DNA of 64,000 nucleotides from Paenibacillus dendritiformis (GCF_015845845.1 NZ_LDIG01000151.1:87971-151970); one strand, 5' to 3'. Positions 15,747 to 25,087 are shown, counted from the stretch's first letter. A program made the numbers and translations. Notes: generated by a model not told the origin, from the sequence alone.

Positions 15747-17411
15747 GTGGCGTTTGTCAACACGAAATGTGAATGCGGGCACCAGAACGCCGTAGGAACG
15801 GTGCTGTGCGAAGCGTGCGGCAAACCGCAGAACGAGGAGCCCGGGTCCGACGCGGTGCTCGAAATGAGATATGACGGCGTCGCCCGCAAATCGCAAAAAG
15901 CGAATCCTTCATGGATTGACCGCATCTGGAACTTCTTCTCTTCGGTCAAAATCGCGATCATCATCATTATCATTACGCTGATCGGGGCTTCTCTCGGAAC
16001 GATTTATCCGCAGGAAAGCAATTTCATCTCGATCGATGCCGCGACGTACTACAAGCAGACCTATGGCACGCTCGGGCATATCTATTATTTGCTTGGCTTG
16101 TCCCATACGTATGAATCATGGTGGTTCATTACGCTGCTCGTCATGATCGGGGCCTCGCTCGTCATATGCAGTCTGGACCGGGTCCTTCCGCTGTACCGCG
16201 CCTTACATAAGCAAAAGGTTCGCAAGCATGAGCAGTTCATTACGCGGCAGCGCGTCGTCTATCAGGGCGACATCAAGGAGGAGCCGGAGGCGTGGCTGGA
16301 CAAAATGTCGGACGCCCTCAAGAAGCGCGGCTACCGCATCGTCCGTGACGACGGGGCGCTGCTCGCGGAGAAGAACCGCTTCAGCCGCTGGGGGCCTTAT
16401 ATCAACCATATCGGGCTTATCGTCTTCCTGCTGGCGGTGCTGGCAAGAAGCATTCCGGGATGGCATATGGAGTATTACGCCGGATTTCCGCAGGGAGAGC
16501 CGCGGGAGATTCCGAATACGCCGTACTATTTGCAAAATGATCATTTTACGGTGGAGTATTATTCGGAAGACGAGATGCCGGAGCAATTCGTCAAGGAAGG
16601 CCGGGTATTCGCGAAGCTGTTCGAGACGAAGGCGACCCTGTTCCGCTGTGTCGACAAGTGCGACGATCCGGTGGCGGAGCCGGTGCTGGAGAAGGTTCAC
16701 CAGCATGATATCCGGGTGAACGAGCCGTTGGAATACGACGGCATCTCGGCGTATCAATTCGATTTCGATCTGACGCCGAAGCTCGTGGCGGTCAAGCCTG
16801 AGCTGCGGAATCCGGCTACGGGCGAAATATACGGGCAATTCGAGCTGAAAGTGAACCGGACGGAACGCGAGTATAAGGTAGGCCCGTATACGCTGGAATT
16901 AACGAGCAAATTCATGGACTTTGGCTTGAACAGCAAAGGCGAGCCGACGAATCTGTCGCAGGAGCCGAATGCACCCGCTTTTATTTTCCTGATTAAGGGA
17001 CCTGGCTTATCGGAGGAAGGAGAGCCCTATCTCTATTTCCCGCTGCAAAAAGACAAGGTCCGCTTCCAGCAGGATGTCATCAACGGCAAGATGGCGGAGC
17101 GGTTCGAGCTGCGCGTGCCCTCGATGGATGATGTGACGATGTCCGAATCCACGAGCTACCTGACGGTTCGCAAGGACACGGCGATGCCCTTCATCTGGAT
17201 CGGGGCCGCCATCAGCATGATCGGCCTTGTCATGGGCTTCTACTGGCAGCACCGCCGCGTATGGCTGCGGCTGGACGGACAAAATCTGGCTTTGGGAGCG
17301 CATACGAACAAAAACTGGTTCGGCTTGCGCAATGAAGTGGCGCGTGCATTGGCGGCCGCCGATGTGCAGGTGGATTCCAAAATGATAGATCGTGGGGGGA
17401 ATAAGGCTTGA
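15747..17411 (+). CDS. resB: Cytochrome c biogenesis protein ResB with N-terminal zinc-ribbon-like extension
   Basis: Component of the System II heme export and attachment machine, working with ResC/CcsA. The 554 residues contain four membrane segments (near 60-80, 115-135, 215-235 and 475-500) and a large extracytoplasmic part between the third and fourth. Unusually, the N-terminus before the first membrane segment carries a CxC-x10-CxxC cluster (C8, C10, C21, C24), like a small zinc ribbon. The GTG start at 15747 follows GAAGGAGGGC and reads straight into this cluster. Its 3' end overlaps resC by 4 bases. Confidence 0.94.
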   Translation: MAFVNTKCECGHQNAVGTVLCEACGKPQNEEPGSDAVLEMRYDGVARKSQKANPSWIDRIWNFFSSVKIAIIIIIITLIGASLGTIYPQESNFISIDAATYYKQTYGTLGHIYYLLGLSHTYESWWFITLLVMIGASLVICSLDRVLPLYRALHKQKVRKHEQFITRQRVVYQGDIKEEPEAWLDKMSDALKKRGYRIVRDDGALLAEKNRFSRWGPYINHIGLIVFLLAVLARSIPGWHMEYYAGFPQGEPREIPNTPYYLQNDHFTVEYYSEDEMPEQFVKEGRVFAKLFETKATLFRCVDKCDDPVAEPVLEKVHQHDIRVNEPLEYDGISAYQFDFDLTPKLVAVKPELRNPATGEIYGQFELKVNRTEREYKVGPYTLELTSKFMDFGLNSKGEPTNLSQEPNAPAFIFLIKGPGLSEEGEPYLYFPLQKDKVRFQQDVINGKMAERFELRVPSMDDVTMSESTSYLTVRKDTAMPFIWIGAAISMIGLVMGFYWQHRRVWLRLDGQNLALGAHTNKNWFGLRNEVARALAAADVQVDSKMIDRGGNKA

Positions 17412-18661
17412 ATTTGCTGCAATTTAGCCAGGACGCCTATTTAGTCGCGTTTTTCTTGTTCTGTATCGCGTTCATTCTGTTCGTGTTTGCCCTCGGGGGC
17501 GGCAAATCCCAGGATTCCGGACGCCGGGAACGGAAATGGGGAAAGATTGCGTTCGCCGTGACGATTATCGGCTTTTTGGCGCAGGCCGCCTACTTCTTCA
17601 CGCGCTGGATTGGCGCGGGGCATATTCCGGTCAGCAATATGTACGAATTTATGTCCTTCCTGGCAATGATGATTATTGCCGCTTTCGTCGTGGTCTATCT
17701 GATATACCGTTCGACGGTGCTCGGGGTGTTCGGAGTGCCGCTGGCCGTTATCATTATGGGCTATGCCTCTGTATTTCCGAGCGAAGTTCAGCCGCTCATC
17801 CCGCAGTTGGACTCGATCTGGCTCTATATCCATGTTACGATGGTCGCGCTCGGTTACGCGTTCTTCGCGGTCGGGTTTCTGGCCGGCCTGCTTCATCTGC
17901 TGAGATCGATCCGTTGGGATGCCGGGGCGCCGCGCCGGCCGCAGCGATGGCTCGAGTTCACGATGGCCAGCATCGTAATCGTCGTAGGCTTCATTTCGAT
18001 CGTGTTTATTTTCCGCGGAGCCGGATATGAGGTCATCATCGACCAGAAAGTGGAGAGCGTCAAGAACGGTCAAATCGAGACGAGGCTCGAAAAGGTTACG
18101 TATCAAATGCCGCCTCTGGTCGCTCCGTACAACAGCGATTCGGCTTCCTTGGAGATGGTGCCGAGCTTCATCGGCTTATCGCTTCCGCTGATGGAAGCGC
18201 CAAGCTGGATGAAGGGCGTCCAGGCGGGGCGGAAGCTGAACACCGTCATCTGGTCGCTGCTTACCGGACTGGTGCTGTATGGTCTTATCCGCTTGATTAT
18301 CCGCAAGCCGATCGCGAAGTCGATTCAACCGCTTGTACGCGGCGTCGATCCGGAGCTGGCCGATGAGATCAGCTACCGGTCCATCGCGCTGGGCTTCCCG
18401 GTGTTTACGCTGGGCGGCCTGATCTTCGCGATGATCTGGGCACAGATTGCCTGGTCCCGCTTCTGGGCATGGGATCCGAAGGAGGTCTGGGCGCTCATTA
18501 CGTGGCTGTTTTACAGCGCCTACCTGCATTTGCGCCTGTCGCGAAGCTGGATCGGGACGAAATCGTCCTGGCTGGCCGTCATTGGCTTTTTGATCGTTAT
18601 GTTTACTTTGGTCGGAGTCAATCTCATTATCTCCGGGCTGCATTCCTATGCCGGAGTATAA
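17408..18661 (+). CDS. resC: Cytochrome c biogenesis protein ResC/CcsA
   Basis: Polytopic heme-handling protein of System II cytochrome c maturation. The tryptophan-rich WWD motif is seen as WAWDPKEVWALITW near residue 355, and about eight membrane segments can be drawn. A TTG start overlaps the resB stop (TTGA). The 417-residue length is usual. A perfect hairpin, not a typical terminator, separates it from resD. Confidence 0.95.
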   Translation: MNLLQFSQDAYLVAFFLFCIAFILFVFALGGGKSQDSGRRERKWGKIAFAVTIIGFLAQAAYFFTRWIGAGHIPVSNMYEFMSFLAMMIIAAFVVVYLIYRSTVLGVFGVPLAVIIMGYASVFPSEVQPLIPQLDSIWLYIHVTMVALGYAFFAVGFLAGLLHLLRSIRWDAGAPRRPQRWLEFTMASIVIVVGFISIVFIFRGAGYEVIIDQKVESVKNGQIETRLEKVTYQMPPLVAPYNSDSASLEMVPSFIGLSLPLMEAPSWMKGVQAGRKLNTVIWSLLTGLVLYGLIRLIIRKPIAKSIQPLVRGVDPELADEISYRSIALGFPVFTLGGLIFAMIWAQIAWSRFWAWDPKEVWALITWLFYSAYLHLRLSRSWIGTKSSWLAVIGFLIVMFTLVGVNLIISGLHSYAGV

Positions 18662-18681
18662 TCCGGGCAGCTGCGCATGCG

Positions 18682-18708
18682 ACTGGACAGGACCATGTTC
18701 TGTCCAGT
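18682..18708. repeat. Perfect hairpin between resC and resD
   Basis: ACTGGACAG (18682-18690) and CTGTCCAGT (18700-18708) form a perfect 9-bp inverted repeat with a 9-base loop and no T-run. It may process or stabilise the res mRNA, partly end it, or be an operator for resDE. Confidence 0.45.
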
Positions 18709-18740
18709 TACGCGTATAACCATTGGAAGGGGAGTCGTAT

Positions 18741-19457
18741 ATGTCTGAACATGTGAATCGCATACTGGTGGTAGATGATGAAGAACGCATTCGCCGCCTG
18801 CTCAAAATGTATCTGGAAAAAGAGGGATACGCGATTGATGAGGCGGAAGATGGAGAAATCGCGCTCCGCAAAGCGGTAAGCGAGGATTATGATTTGATCC
18901 TGCTCGACGTGATGCTGCCGGGGATGGACGGCATCGAAGTGTGCACGCGGCTGCGGCAGGTCAAGGCGACGCCGATTATTATGCTTACCGCGAAAGGCGA
19001 AGAAATGAACCGGGTGCAAGGGTTCGAGGTGGGGGCGGACGACTATGTCGTCAAGCCGTTCAGTCCGCGCGAAGTGATCTACCGGGTCAAGGCGGTGCTT
19101 CGCCGGTCGTCGGCGACGGCGTTCTTGACCAACGATCCGAAGACGAGCAACAATATCGTATTCCCGCATTTGGTTATCGAGCATGATGCCCACCGCGTCA
19201 CGGCCGGAGGCCAGGAAGTGAGTCTGACGCCGAAGGAGTATGAGCTGCTTCACTATTTGGCGATATCTCCGGACAAAGTGTTCTCGCGCGAAGAGTTGTT
19301 GAAGGATGTATGGAACTACGAATTTTTCGGAGATCTGCGGACTGTGGATACCCATGTGAAGCGTCTGCGCGAAAAGCTGAACAAGGTGTCGCCGGAGGCG
19401 GCGGCCATGATTACGACCGTATGGGGCGTCGGTTACAAGTTAGAGGTGCCTAAATAA
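18741..19457 (+). CDS. resD: Response regulator ResD
   Basis: OmpR/PhoB-type DNA-binding regulator of aerobic and anaerobic respiration genes, phosphorylated by ResE. The receiver domain shows D56 in LLDVMLPGMDG and K105 in VVKPFSP; the C-terminal winged-helix domain (about 135-238) ends in the usual TVWGVGYKLE. The start at 18741 follows GGAAGGGGAG. Only one base separates it from the resE GTG. Position after resABC fixes the ResD assignment. Confidence 0.94.
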   Translation: MSEHVNRILVVDDEERIRRLLKMYLEKEGYAIDEAEDGEIALRKAVSEDYDLILLDVMLPGMDGIEVCTRLRQVKATPIIMLTAKGEEMNRVQGFEVGADDYVVKPFSPREVIYRVKAVLRRSSATAFLTNDPKTSNNIVFPHLVIEHDAHRVTAGGQEVSLTPKEYELLHYLAISPDKVFSREELLKDVWNYEFFGDLRTVDTHVKRLREKLNKVSPEAAAMITTVWGVGYKLEVPK

Positions 19458-19458
19458 C

Positions 19459-20898
19459 GTGAAATTTTGGCGAAGCATTGTCGGAAAGCTATGGATGACC
19501 ATCATCGGCCTTGTCGCCTTCGTCATGGCGACCTTGGGCGTATACCTGCTGCCTTACATTGACAGCAACTTCGCGCATCCGAATGACATTAAGCAATTGT
19601 TCGTCTATACCGCCATTACCGGATTCTCGCTGACGACATTCTTTGCGCTGTTCCTGTTCACGAAGATTACGCAGCCGCTCCGCAAGCTGAAGGAGGCCGC
19701 CGACACGATACGGCAAGGAGATTATTCCACGAAGGTGACGATACGCTCCTCCGACGAGATCGGCGAGCTGTCCCGCACGTTCAACCATATGGCGGAGGAG
19801 CTGAAGCTGACGATTCAGGATTTGCAGCATGAGAAGGAGCACCTTGCCAGCGTGCTGCGGAGCATGACCGACGCGGTGATTACGTTCGACGCGGCCGGTC
19901 AAATGCTGCTGACGAATCCGCAGGGCGAAGCGATTCTGAACACCTGGAATCAGATGGAATGGAACATTCAAGAGGAGGGAGCCGAATCTTCGGCGGTTCC
20001 CGATCCGTTGAAGCCATATTTCGACACGGTCGTGAAGGAAGGGAAGGAAGTGACGGCGCGGGTTCACGTCCAGAAGGAAGTGTGGTCGGTCGTGATGGGC
20101 CCGCTCCATGCCGACAGCCGCGTCCGCGGGGCGGTCGCCGTGCTGCGGGATATTACGGAGGAAGTCAAGCTGGAGAAGCTGCGGACGGACTTCGTCGCCA
20201 ATGTGTCCCATGAGATTCGCACTCCGCTCTCGATGCTGCAAGGGTACAGCGAAGCGCTGATGGACGATATCGCCGCCTCTCCCGAGGAACGGCAGGAACT
20301 GGTCCAGGTCATCCATGACGAATCGCTCCGTATGGGGCGTCTCGTCAAAGATCTGCTTGATCTGGCGAAGATGGAATCGGGCCATATGCAGATGCATTGG
20401 AACGAGACCGACGTGGATGAACTGATTCACCGCGTATACCGCAAATATACGGTGCTCGCGAAGGAGCAGCAGATTCCGATCGTGCTGAAGCTCGAAGCGC
20501 ATGATCCGGTGCTGCCCGCCGCCGACGAGGATCGGCTGGAGCAGGTGCTGACCAATCTGCTGGACAATGCCATGCGGCATTCGTCGGCCGGGGAGGAAAT
20601 ATGCATCGGCACGAGCCGCGGCCCTTCCGCCGATGGCGGCGAGACGCTGAGCATCGTCGTTCAGGACCACGGCCAGGGCATACCGTCTGAGGATCTCCCC
20701 TATATTTTCGACCGCTTCTACAAGGCCGACAAGGCCCGCAAGCGGGAAGCGACCGGCGGGACCGGATTGGGTCTGGCCATCGTCAAAAATATTGTGGAGG
20801 CCCACAAGGGCTCTATCCAGGTTCACAGCGTCCAGGGAGAGGGGACGACATTCACCATTCAACTCCCGATCCCGGTGTCACAAAAAGAGAACGGATGA
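19459..20898 (+). CDS. resE: Sensor histidine kinase ResE
   Basis: Membrane sensor of redox or oxygen state that phosphorylates ResD. Two N-terminal membrane segments (about residues 11-30 and 47-66) are followed by HAMP (67-120), a PAS-like domain (130-235), and the HisKA motif NVSHEIRTPLSML with the phosphorylated His. The ATPase boxes are NLLDNAMRHSS, DHGQGI and GTGLGLAI. The extracytoplasmic loop between the membrane segments is very short. In this strain no sigX/rsiX pair follows, unlike B. subtilis; a terminator and serA on the other strand come next. Confidence 0.94.
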   Translation: MKFWRSIVGKLWMTIIGLVAFVMATLGVYLLPYIDSNFAHPNDIKQLFVYTAITGFSLTTFFALFLFTKITQPLRKLKEAADTIRQGDYSTKVTIRSSDEIGELSRTFNHMAEELKLTIQDLQHEKEHLASVLRSMTDAVITFDAAGQMLLTNPQGEAILNTWNQMEWNIQEEGAESSAVPDPLKPYFDTVVKEGKEVTARVHVQKEVWSVVMGPLHADSRVRGAVAVLRDITEEVKLEKLRTDFVANVSHEIRTPLSMLQGYSEALMDDIAASPEERQELVQVIHDESLRMGRLVKDLLDLAKMESGHMQMHWNETDVDELIHRVYRKYTVLAKEQQIPIVLKLEAHDPVLPAADEDRLEQVLTNLLDNAMRHSSAGEEICIGTSRGPSADGGETLSIVVQDHGQGIPSEDLPYIFDRFYKADKARKREATGGTGLGLAIVKNIVEAHKGSIQVHSVQGEGTTFTIQLPIPVSQKENG

Positions 20899-20907
20899 CG
20901 AAACGAG

Positions 20908-20944
20908 AAAACTCCCTTTTCCGCTTGGCGGAGAAGGGAGTTTT
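20908..20944. terminator. Bidirectional terminator between resE and serA
   Basis: AAAACTCCCTT (20908-20918) pairs perfectly with AAGGGAGTTTT (20934-20944), with inner CCGC/GCGG pairing. It has A-runs and T-runs on both sides, fitting a shared terminator for the convergent resE and serA genes. Confidence 0.9.
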
Positions 20945-21054
20945 GTGTCGTGCGGCGATTCGCTAATGATGTCAGAGCAAGACGGATTTTTTACCAAAAT
21001 CTTGTTGCCCGTGGAACAAGGCGCAGGGCTTTGCTTGCTCCGGGTATCTTTTCG

Positions 21055-22641
21055 TTATAATACGATGACTTTCGCTTTATTGATATCCGCATGGGCCTTC
21101 AGCTCCGCGAGCACATCCTGAGGCACCGACTTGTCCACGGACAGCACCATAATCGCGTCTCCGCCGGCGATTTTGCGTCCCACCTGCATCGTCGCGATAT
21201 TCACGCCGTTGTTGCCAAGCAGGGAGCCGACCAGCCCGATAACGCCCGGCTTGTCATGATGCGAGATCAGAAGGAGATAGCCTTCCGGCACCAAATCCAC
21301 GGTATATTTGTCGATCTGAACGATCCGTTCTCCGTATCCGTTCAGCAGCGTGCCGGCCACGAGCCGTTCTTCGGTGCTCGTGCGCAGCTTGACCGTCAGC
21401 AGGTTGGTGAAGCCTTTGGCGATATGGGATTTTTCGACCAAAATATTAATGTCGCGAACCTTGGCCAGATGCATCGAATTTACCTCGTTCACATCGGAGC
21501 CAAGATAGCGGGACAGCACGCCTTTGACGATGTAGCGCGTAATCGGCTGGGTATCCACCTCGGCCAGATCGCCGCAATAATTGACGACGATCTCCAGGAC
21601 GGGACTTTTGGCCATTTGGCCGGCGAATTGCCCGAGCTTCTCGGCGAGCTTGAAGTAAGGCTGAATCTTTTTCAGCACGCTTGGCGCAACCGGCGGCATA
21701 TTCACGGCATTTTTGAACGGTTCGTTCCGCAAAATATGCAGCACCTGCTCGGAGACGTCGACCGCCACGTTCTCTTGCGCTTCTACCGTCGATGCGCCAA
21801 GGTGAGGGGTGACAATGATTTTCGGATGCTTCAAGAACGGATGATCCGCAGCCGGCGGTTCCGCCTCGAACACGTCGAAGGCCGCTCCGGCAACGATGCC
21901 CTCGTCAATCGCCTCGATAAGCGCCCGTTCATCGATAATGCCCCCGCGGGCGCAGTTGATGATGCGCATTCCCCGCTTCATCACTTCGAACTGCGGGCGG
22001 GAGATCATATGGCGCGTCTCGTCCGTAAGCGGTGTATGGACGGTGATGAAATCGGCGGCGCGGATAATTTCGTCCACTGTTCCAAGCTTGACGCCGAGCT
22101 TCTCCGCCCGCTCGTCCGTCATGAACGGATCGTAGCCGATGACTTCCATGCCGAACGCCTTGGCGCGCTTAGCGACCTCGCTCCCGATTCGGCCCATGCC
22201 GAGGACGCCGAGCGTCTTGTTCATCAATTCGACGCCAAGGAACGACTTGCGGTCCCATACGCCGCTTATCGTCTTTACATACGCTTGCGGAATGTGGCGC
22301 GACAGGGCCATCATCATGGCGAAGGCATGCTCGCAGGTCGTAATCGTGTTGCCGTCCGGCGCGTTGATAACGATGATTCCCCGCTTCGTCGCCGCTTCCA
22401 GATCGATGTTGTCCACGCCGACACCCGCGCGTCCGATGACCTTGAGCTGCTTGGCTGCTTCCATGATGCGCGCCGTCACCCGCGTCTGGCTGCGGACCAG
22501 CAGGGCGTCGACATCGCCGATGATGCCGATCAGCTCGTCTTCCGACAATCCGGTTTTTTTCAGGACGGTCACATCCTGCGCGTCGACGAGCTGCTGGATG
22601 CCGAAATCGCTGATCGGATCCGATACGAGTACTTTGAACAT
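21055..22641 (-). CDS. serA: D-3-phosphoglycerate dehydrogenase
   Basis: Catalyses the NAD-dependent first step of serine synthesis. The 528-residue length is the long form. The N-terminal substrate-binding and NAD-binding parts carry the GLGMGRIGSEVAKRAKAFG-type Rossmann segment and the catalytic HPFLKHPKIIVTPHLGAST region, with His and Glu. An intervening domain and a C-terminal ACT domain (about 455-528) follow; the ACT domain is where serine feedback acts in some homologues. The ATG at 22641 has a GGAGG site. Only minus-strand gene in the window, preceded by a T-box leader that couples it to tRNA charging. Confidence 0.96.
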   Translation of the reverse strand: MFKVLVSDPISDFGIQQLVDAQDVTVLKKTGLSEDELIGIIGDVDALLVRSQTRVTARIMEAAKQLKVIGRAGVGVDNIDLEAATKRGIIVINAPDGNTITTCEHAFAMMMALSRHIPQAYVKTISGVWDRKSFLGVELMNKTLGVLGMGRIGSEVAKRAKAFGMEVIGYDPFMTDERAEKLGVKLGTVDEIIRAADFITVHTPLTDETRHMISRPQFEVMKRGMRIINCARGGIIDERALIEAIDEGIVAGAAFDVFEAEPPAADHPFLKHPKIIVTPHLGASTVEAQENVAVDVSEQVLHILRNEPFKNAVNMPPVAPSVLKKIQPYFKLAEKLGQFAGQMAKSPVLEIVVNYCGDLAEVDTQPITRYIVKGVLSRYLGSDVNEVNSMHLAKVRDINILVEKSHIAKGFTNLLTVKLRTSTEERLVAGTLLNGYGERIVQIDKYTVDLVPEGYLLLISHHDKPGVIGLVGSLLGNNGVNIATMQVGRKIAGGDAIMVLSVDKSVPQDVLAELKAHADINKAKVIVL

Positions 22642-22678
22642 GGATATCTCCTCCCAATATCTAACTCATAGTTATCTA

Positions 22679-22972
22679 TAAAAAAACTCCCGTCCGCATA
22701 CTACGACCGTAGTAAGGGACGAGAGTCTTCTTCCGTGGTGCCACCCTTATTCGCCCGGCGCTCGCACGCCAGACCTTGACCATCTCGCAATGAGATGCCG
22801 AGCGGTAACGGGCTCTAGCCGGTTGGACCTACGCACCTGCCGCCGGCAAGCTTCAGCACAACAACTCCGGAACGCTGGAACATGATGGTCCGCCGCCGAT
22901 TCCCACCTGCCATCGGCTCTCTGTAGGCCTTCGCATCTGTTCTTTTCCTTCACCGTATTACATCATGAAATT
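22679..22972 (-). promoter_or_regulatory. T-box leader of serA, probably responding to tRNA-Ser
   Basis: On the minus strand, stem I carries the ACAGAGAGC motif (complement near 22920) with the GGCAGGTGGGAATCGG distal part. The antiterminator T-box AGGGTGGCACCACGG lies at 22736-22750. The terminator pairs CTCTCGTCC with GGACGGGAG and ends in a T-run at 22679-22685. The likely specifier triplet is UCC (Ser) at 22877-22879, followed by A as usual, but AGC, also Ser, is adjacent. Uncharged tRNA would favour read-through into serA. Confidence 0.92.
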
Positions 22973-22978
22973 GCATTT

Positions 22979-23007
22979 AATGTATCACGCTTCATGATCG
23001 GTGTCAA
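22979..23007 (-). promoter_or_regulatory. Sigma-A promoter of serA
   Basis: On the minus strand TTGACA (23007-23002) and TACATT (22984-22979) are separated by exactly 17 bases. The predicted start lies near 22972, just before T-box stem I. Confidence 0.75.
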
Positions 23008-23065
23008 TAGGGAGAAAAAAGACCTAATCGTATAGGGAGCGCCGGTCTAATTGCGCTGGCCGAGG

Positions 23066-23095
23066 TTGTATCGGAGCCATTTTTTCTGATATGAT
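23066..23095 (+). promoter_or_regulatory. Possible promoter for the CPBP protease gene
   Basis: TTGTAT (23066-23071) and TATGAT (23090-23095) are 18 bases apart, with an extended -10 TG at 23087-23088. Confidence 0.45.
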
Positions 23096-23160
23096 TCATC
23101 TGTTGGTTCATCGCAACTTTACTTGCATGTTCGTGTATATATCGGTAAGGCAGGGATTGA

Positions 23161-23751
23161 ATGAAACAGAAATGGAATCAATTTAAAGAACGGCAGGTTC
23201 GTGTTCACGAACTGGACGATCGCCTCCTGCTTCTTAACCTGTACCTGACGCAGGGCCTTACCCTGCTGGCGGGATTGATATGGATATGGCTGCAGGGCAG
23301 AAATCCGTTCGCTCTTCTGGCCTTGCCGGAAGGATGGCAGTGGCTGTGGTGGAGCGCCGGATTGGCCGTCGTCGTCGTGCTCGTCGACATCGCCGTATCG
23401 CAATTCGTGCCGGAGGAAATGACCGACGACGGGGGCATGAACGAGAAGCTGTTCGGCAAGCGGCCGGTGTGGCATATTGTCGTGATTTGCCTGATTGTTG
23501 GCATCTGCGAAGAACTGCTGTTCCGGGGGGCAGTCCAGCATGCTTTCGGTTCGTACTGGACCAGCATTCTGTTCGCCGCGATCCATGTCCGCTATTTGCG
23601 CCATTGGCTGCCGACACTGATGGTTTTTCTCATCAGCTATGCGCTCGGAACCGTCTACGAATGGACGGGCACATTGTGGGCGCCGATTGCGGCTCACTTT
23701 ATCATTGATTTGATTATGGGACTTATTTTACGCTTTCGGAGGGAATTATGA
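23161..23751 (+). CDS. CPBP family intramembrane metalloprotease (YpbD-like)
   Basis: Membrane protein of 196 residues belonging to the CPBP (CAAX protease and bacteriocin-processing) family. The diagnostic EELLFRG motif (EExxxR) and the downstream histidine motifs in FAAIHVRYL and PIAAHFIIDL are present, so the catalytic centre looks intact. Hydrophobic segments lie near residues 30-45, 58-78, 98-118 and 165-190. By position it corresponds to B. subtilis ypbD. The substrate is unknown. It overlaps the next gene by 4 bases (ATGA). Confidence 0.85.
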   Translation: MKQKWNQFKERQVRVHELDDRLLLLNLYLTQGLTLLAGLIWIWLQGRNPFALLALPEGWQWLWWSAGLAVVVVLVDIAVSQFVPEEMTDDGGMNEKLFGKRPVWHIVVICLIVGICEELLFRGAVQHAFGSYWTSILFAAIHVRYLRHWLPTLMVFLISYALGTVYEWTGTLWAPIAAHFIIDLIMGLILRFRREL

Positions 23752-24143
23752 GCGAGAAGCGGCCTGACCCGTCATTTCGCGGGTTCACACGCAGAACCGC
23801 GGCCCCCGACATGGAAGACAGCCCGGCGCTCGCTGCGCTGCGCCGGCTGCGGGAAGATTCGGCGTCCAAGGCTTCGGCCGATGGGAAGGAAGCGGCCGGG
23901 TCCCATCCAGACACCAAGACAACAGCATCGAAGCGCCAGGGAGAGGAGCCGCGGGAACAGGCGGCGGCTCTCCTTGATGAGGAAGAGGATGAAGATCGTT
24001 ATTTGCCGCCTCGCAAAGAATTGTATCCTTCCAATTACGCAAAACTTACGCAATGGTTTTACAATATATTGTTTTTGCTGTTTATCGGGCTGTTAATCGC
24101 TCTCTTCTTGTGGGGGCGGCATAAGATGGCGTTGGGAGGATAA
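23748..24143 (+). CDS. Hypothetical protein with C-terminal membrane segment
   Basis: A 131-residue protein: a long polar, charged, low-complexity N-terminal part (about 1-100, rich in Ala, Glu, Asp, Arg) and one hydrophobic segment near residues 103-121 close to the C-terminus. It is translationally coupled to the CPBP gene (ATGA overlap) and 6 bases before the phosphoesterase. It occupies the place of B. subtilis ypbE but lacks a visible LysM repeat. Function unknown. Confidence 0.65.
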   Translation: MSEKRPDPSFRGFTRRTAAPDMEDSPALAALRRLREDSASKASADGKEAAGSHPDTKTTASKRQGEEPREQAAALLDEEEDEDRYLPPRKELYPSNYAKLTQWFYNILFLLFIGLLIALFLWGRHKMALGG

Positions 24144-24149
24144 TTCGCC

Positions 24150-24959
24150 ATGATTGCTGTTATCGGTCTTGTTGTATTGGGCTTCTGTGCCGTTACGGGC
24201 TACATGCTGCGGGAAGCGAGCGGATGTAACGTTGTGGAGGAGGAAGTGTCGTTAAGGCGGCTGCCGTCATCATTCGACGGCACCCGCTTGTTTTTTATTT
24301 CCGATATTCATCGGCGGACCATTACCGAGCGGGAGCTCTCCGCTCTGCTGAAGCATGACAAGGCGGATCTCGTCATTGTGGGCGGCGATATGACGGAAGC
24401 CGGCGTTCCGCTAGAACGGTGCAGGCATAACATGCGGATGCTGTCGCGGCTTGGCCCGGTCATGGCCGTCCATGGCAATCATGATTACAAGGCCGATATC
24501 CGCAGGCTTGACGATATGCTGAGGCAACTGGGCGTGAAGGTGCTGGACAATGAAGCCGTGCGGCTGGAGCGGGACGGAACCGCGATATGGCTGGTCGGCT
24601 GGGATGACTTCAGCACGGGAAGAACGAACGCCAAGATCAGCATGCTTGACGTCAGGGAGCAGCCGGGCTGCACCATCGTCGTCACGCATGATCCGTTGTC
24701 CCTGCGGGGCGAGAGTTTGGAGGGCATCGATTTGGTCTTGTCGGGGCATACGCATGGCGGCCAAATTTGCTTGCCTGGCCTCGGACCTGTCCGCACAGGA
24801 AAGTTTTACCGCCAATACCTGGCAGGCTGGTATCCGTTCGCCGACAAGAACGGACATTGCACGCGGCTGTTCATCAGCAGGGGATATGGGACCTCGCACG
24901 CCCCTTTTCGCCTGTGCAGCCCGCCTGAGGTTCATTTCATTACGCTCCGGGCACGCTAA
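24150..24959 (+). CDS. Membrane-anchored metallophosphoesterase (YpbG-like)
   Basis: Calcineurin-like phosphoesterase of 269 residues with an N-terminal membrane anchor (residues 2-19). Metal-binding motifs appear in the expected order: FISDIHR, GGDMTEAG, HGNHDY, THDPLS and SGHTHGGQ. Many relatives act on phospholipid headgroups such as UDP-sugar lipids, but the substrate here cannot be inferred. The genomic position matches ypbG of B. subtilis. Probably co-transcribed with the two preceding genes. Confidence 0.88.
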   Translation: MIAVIGLVVLGFCAVTGYMLREASGCNVVEEEVSLRRLPSSFDGTRLFFISDIHRRTITERELSALLKHDKADLVIVGGDMTEAGVPLERCRHNMRMLSRLGPVMAVHGNHDYKADIRRLDDMLRQLGVKVLDNEAVRLERDGTAIWLVGWDDFSTGRTNAKISMLDVREQPGCTIVVTHDPLSLRGESLEGIDLVLSGHTHGGQICLPGLGPVRTGKFYRQYLAGWYPFADKNGHCTRLFISRGYGTSHAPFRLCSPPEVHFITLRAR

Positions 24960-25087
24960 AAAACAAATACCGGGGTTTCCAGTTCCTGCGATGCATGCCC
25001 CATTGTTTCCTGAATTTATTGCGCATGGTTCAGGTGAACGGCGACCACACTAACTACTGAATCCGAATAACCAAGGAGGGATCAGCA

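Noticed and set aside
19489..20862. Minus-strand frame of about 457 codons opposite resE
   Set aside because: Antisense shadow; resE has complete kinase motifs.
20899..21054. sigX/rsiX expected after resE from the B. subtilis order
   Set aside because: Not present: only a bidirectional terminator and the end of serA are found. Not counted as a finding because other Bacillota also lack the pair here.
21091..22671. Long open frame on the + strand opposite serA
   Set aside because: Shadow of serA on the complementary strand in GC-rich DNA; composition is His/Arg/Asp-rich nonsense with no ribosome site.
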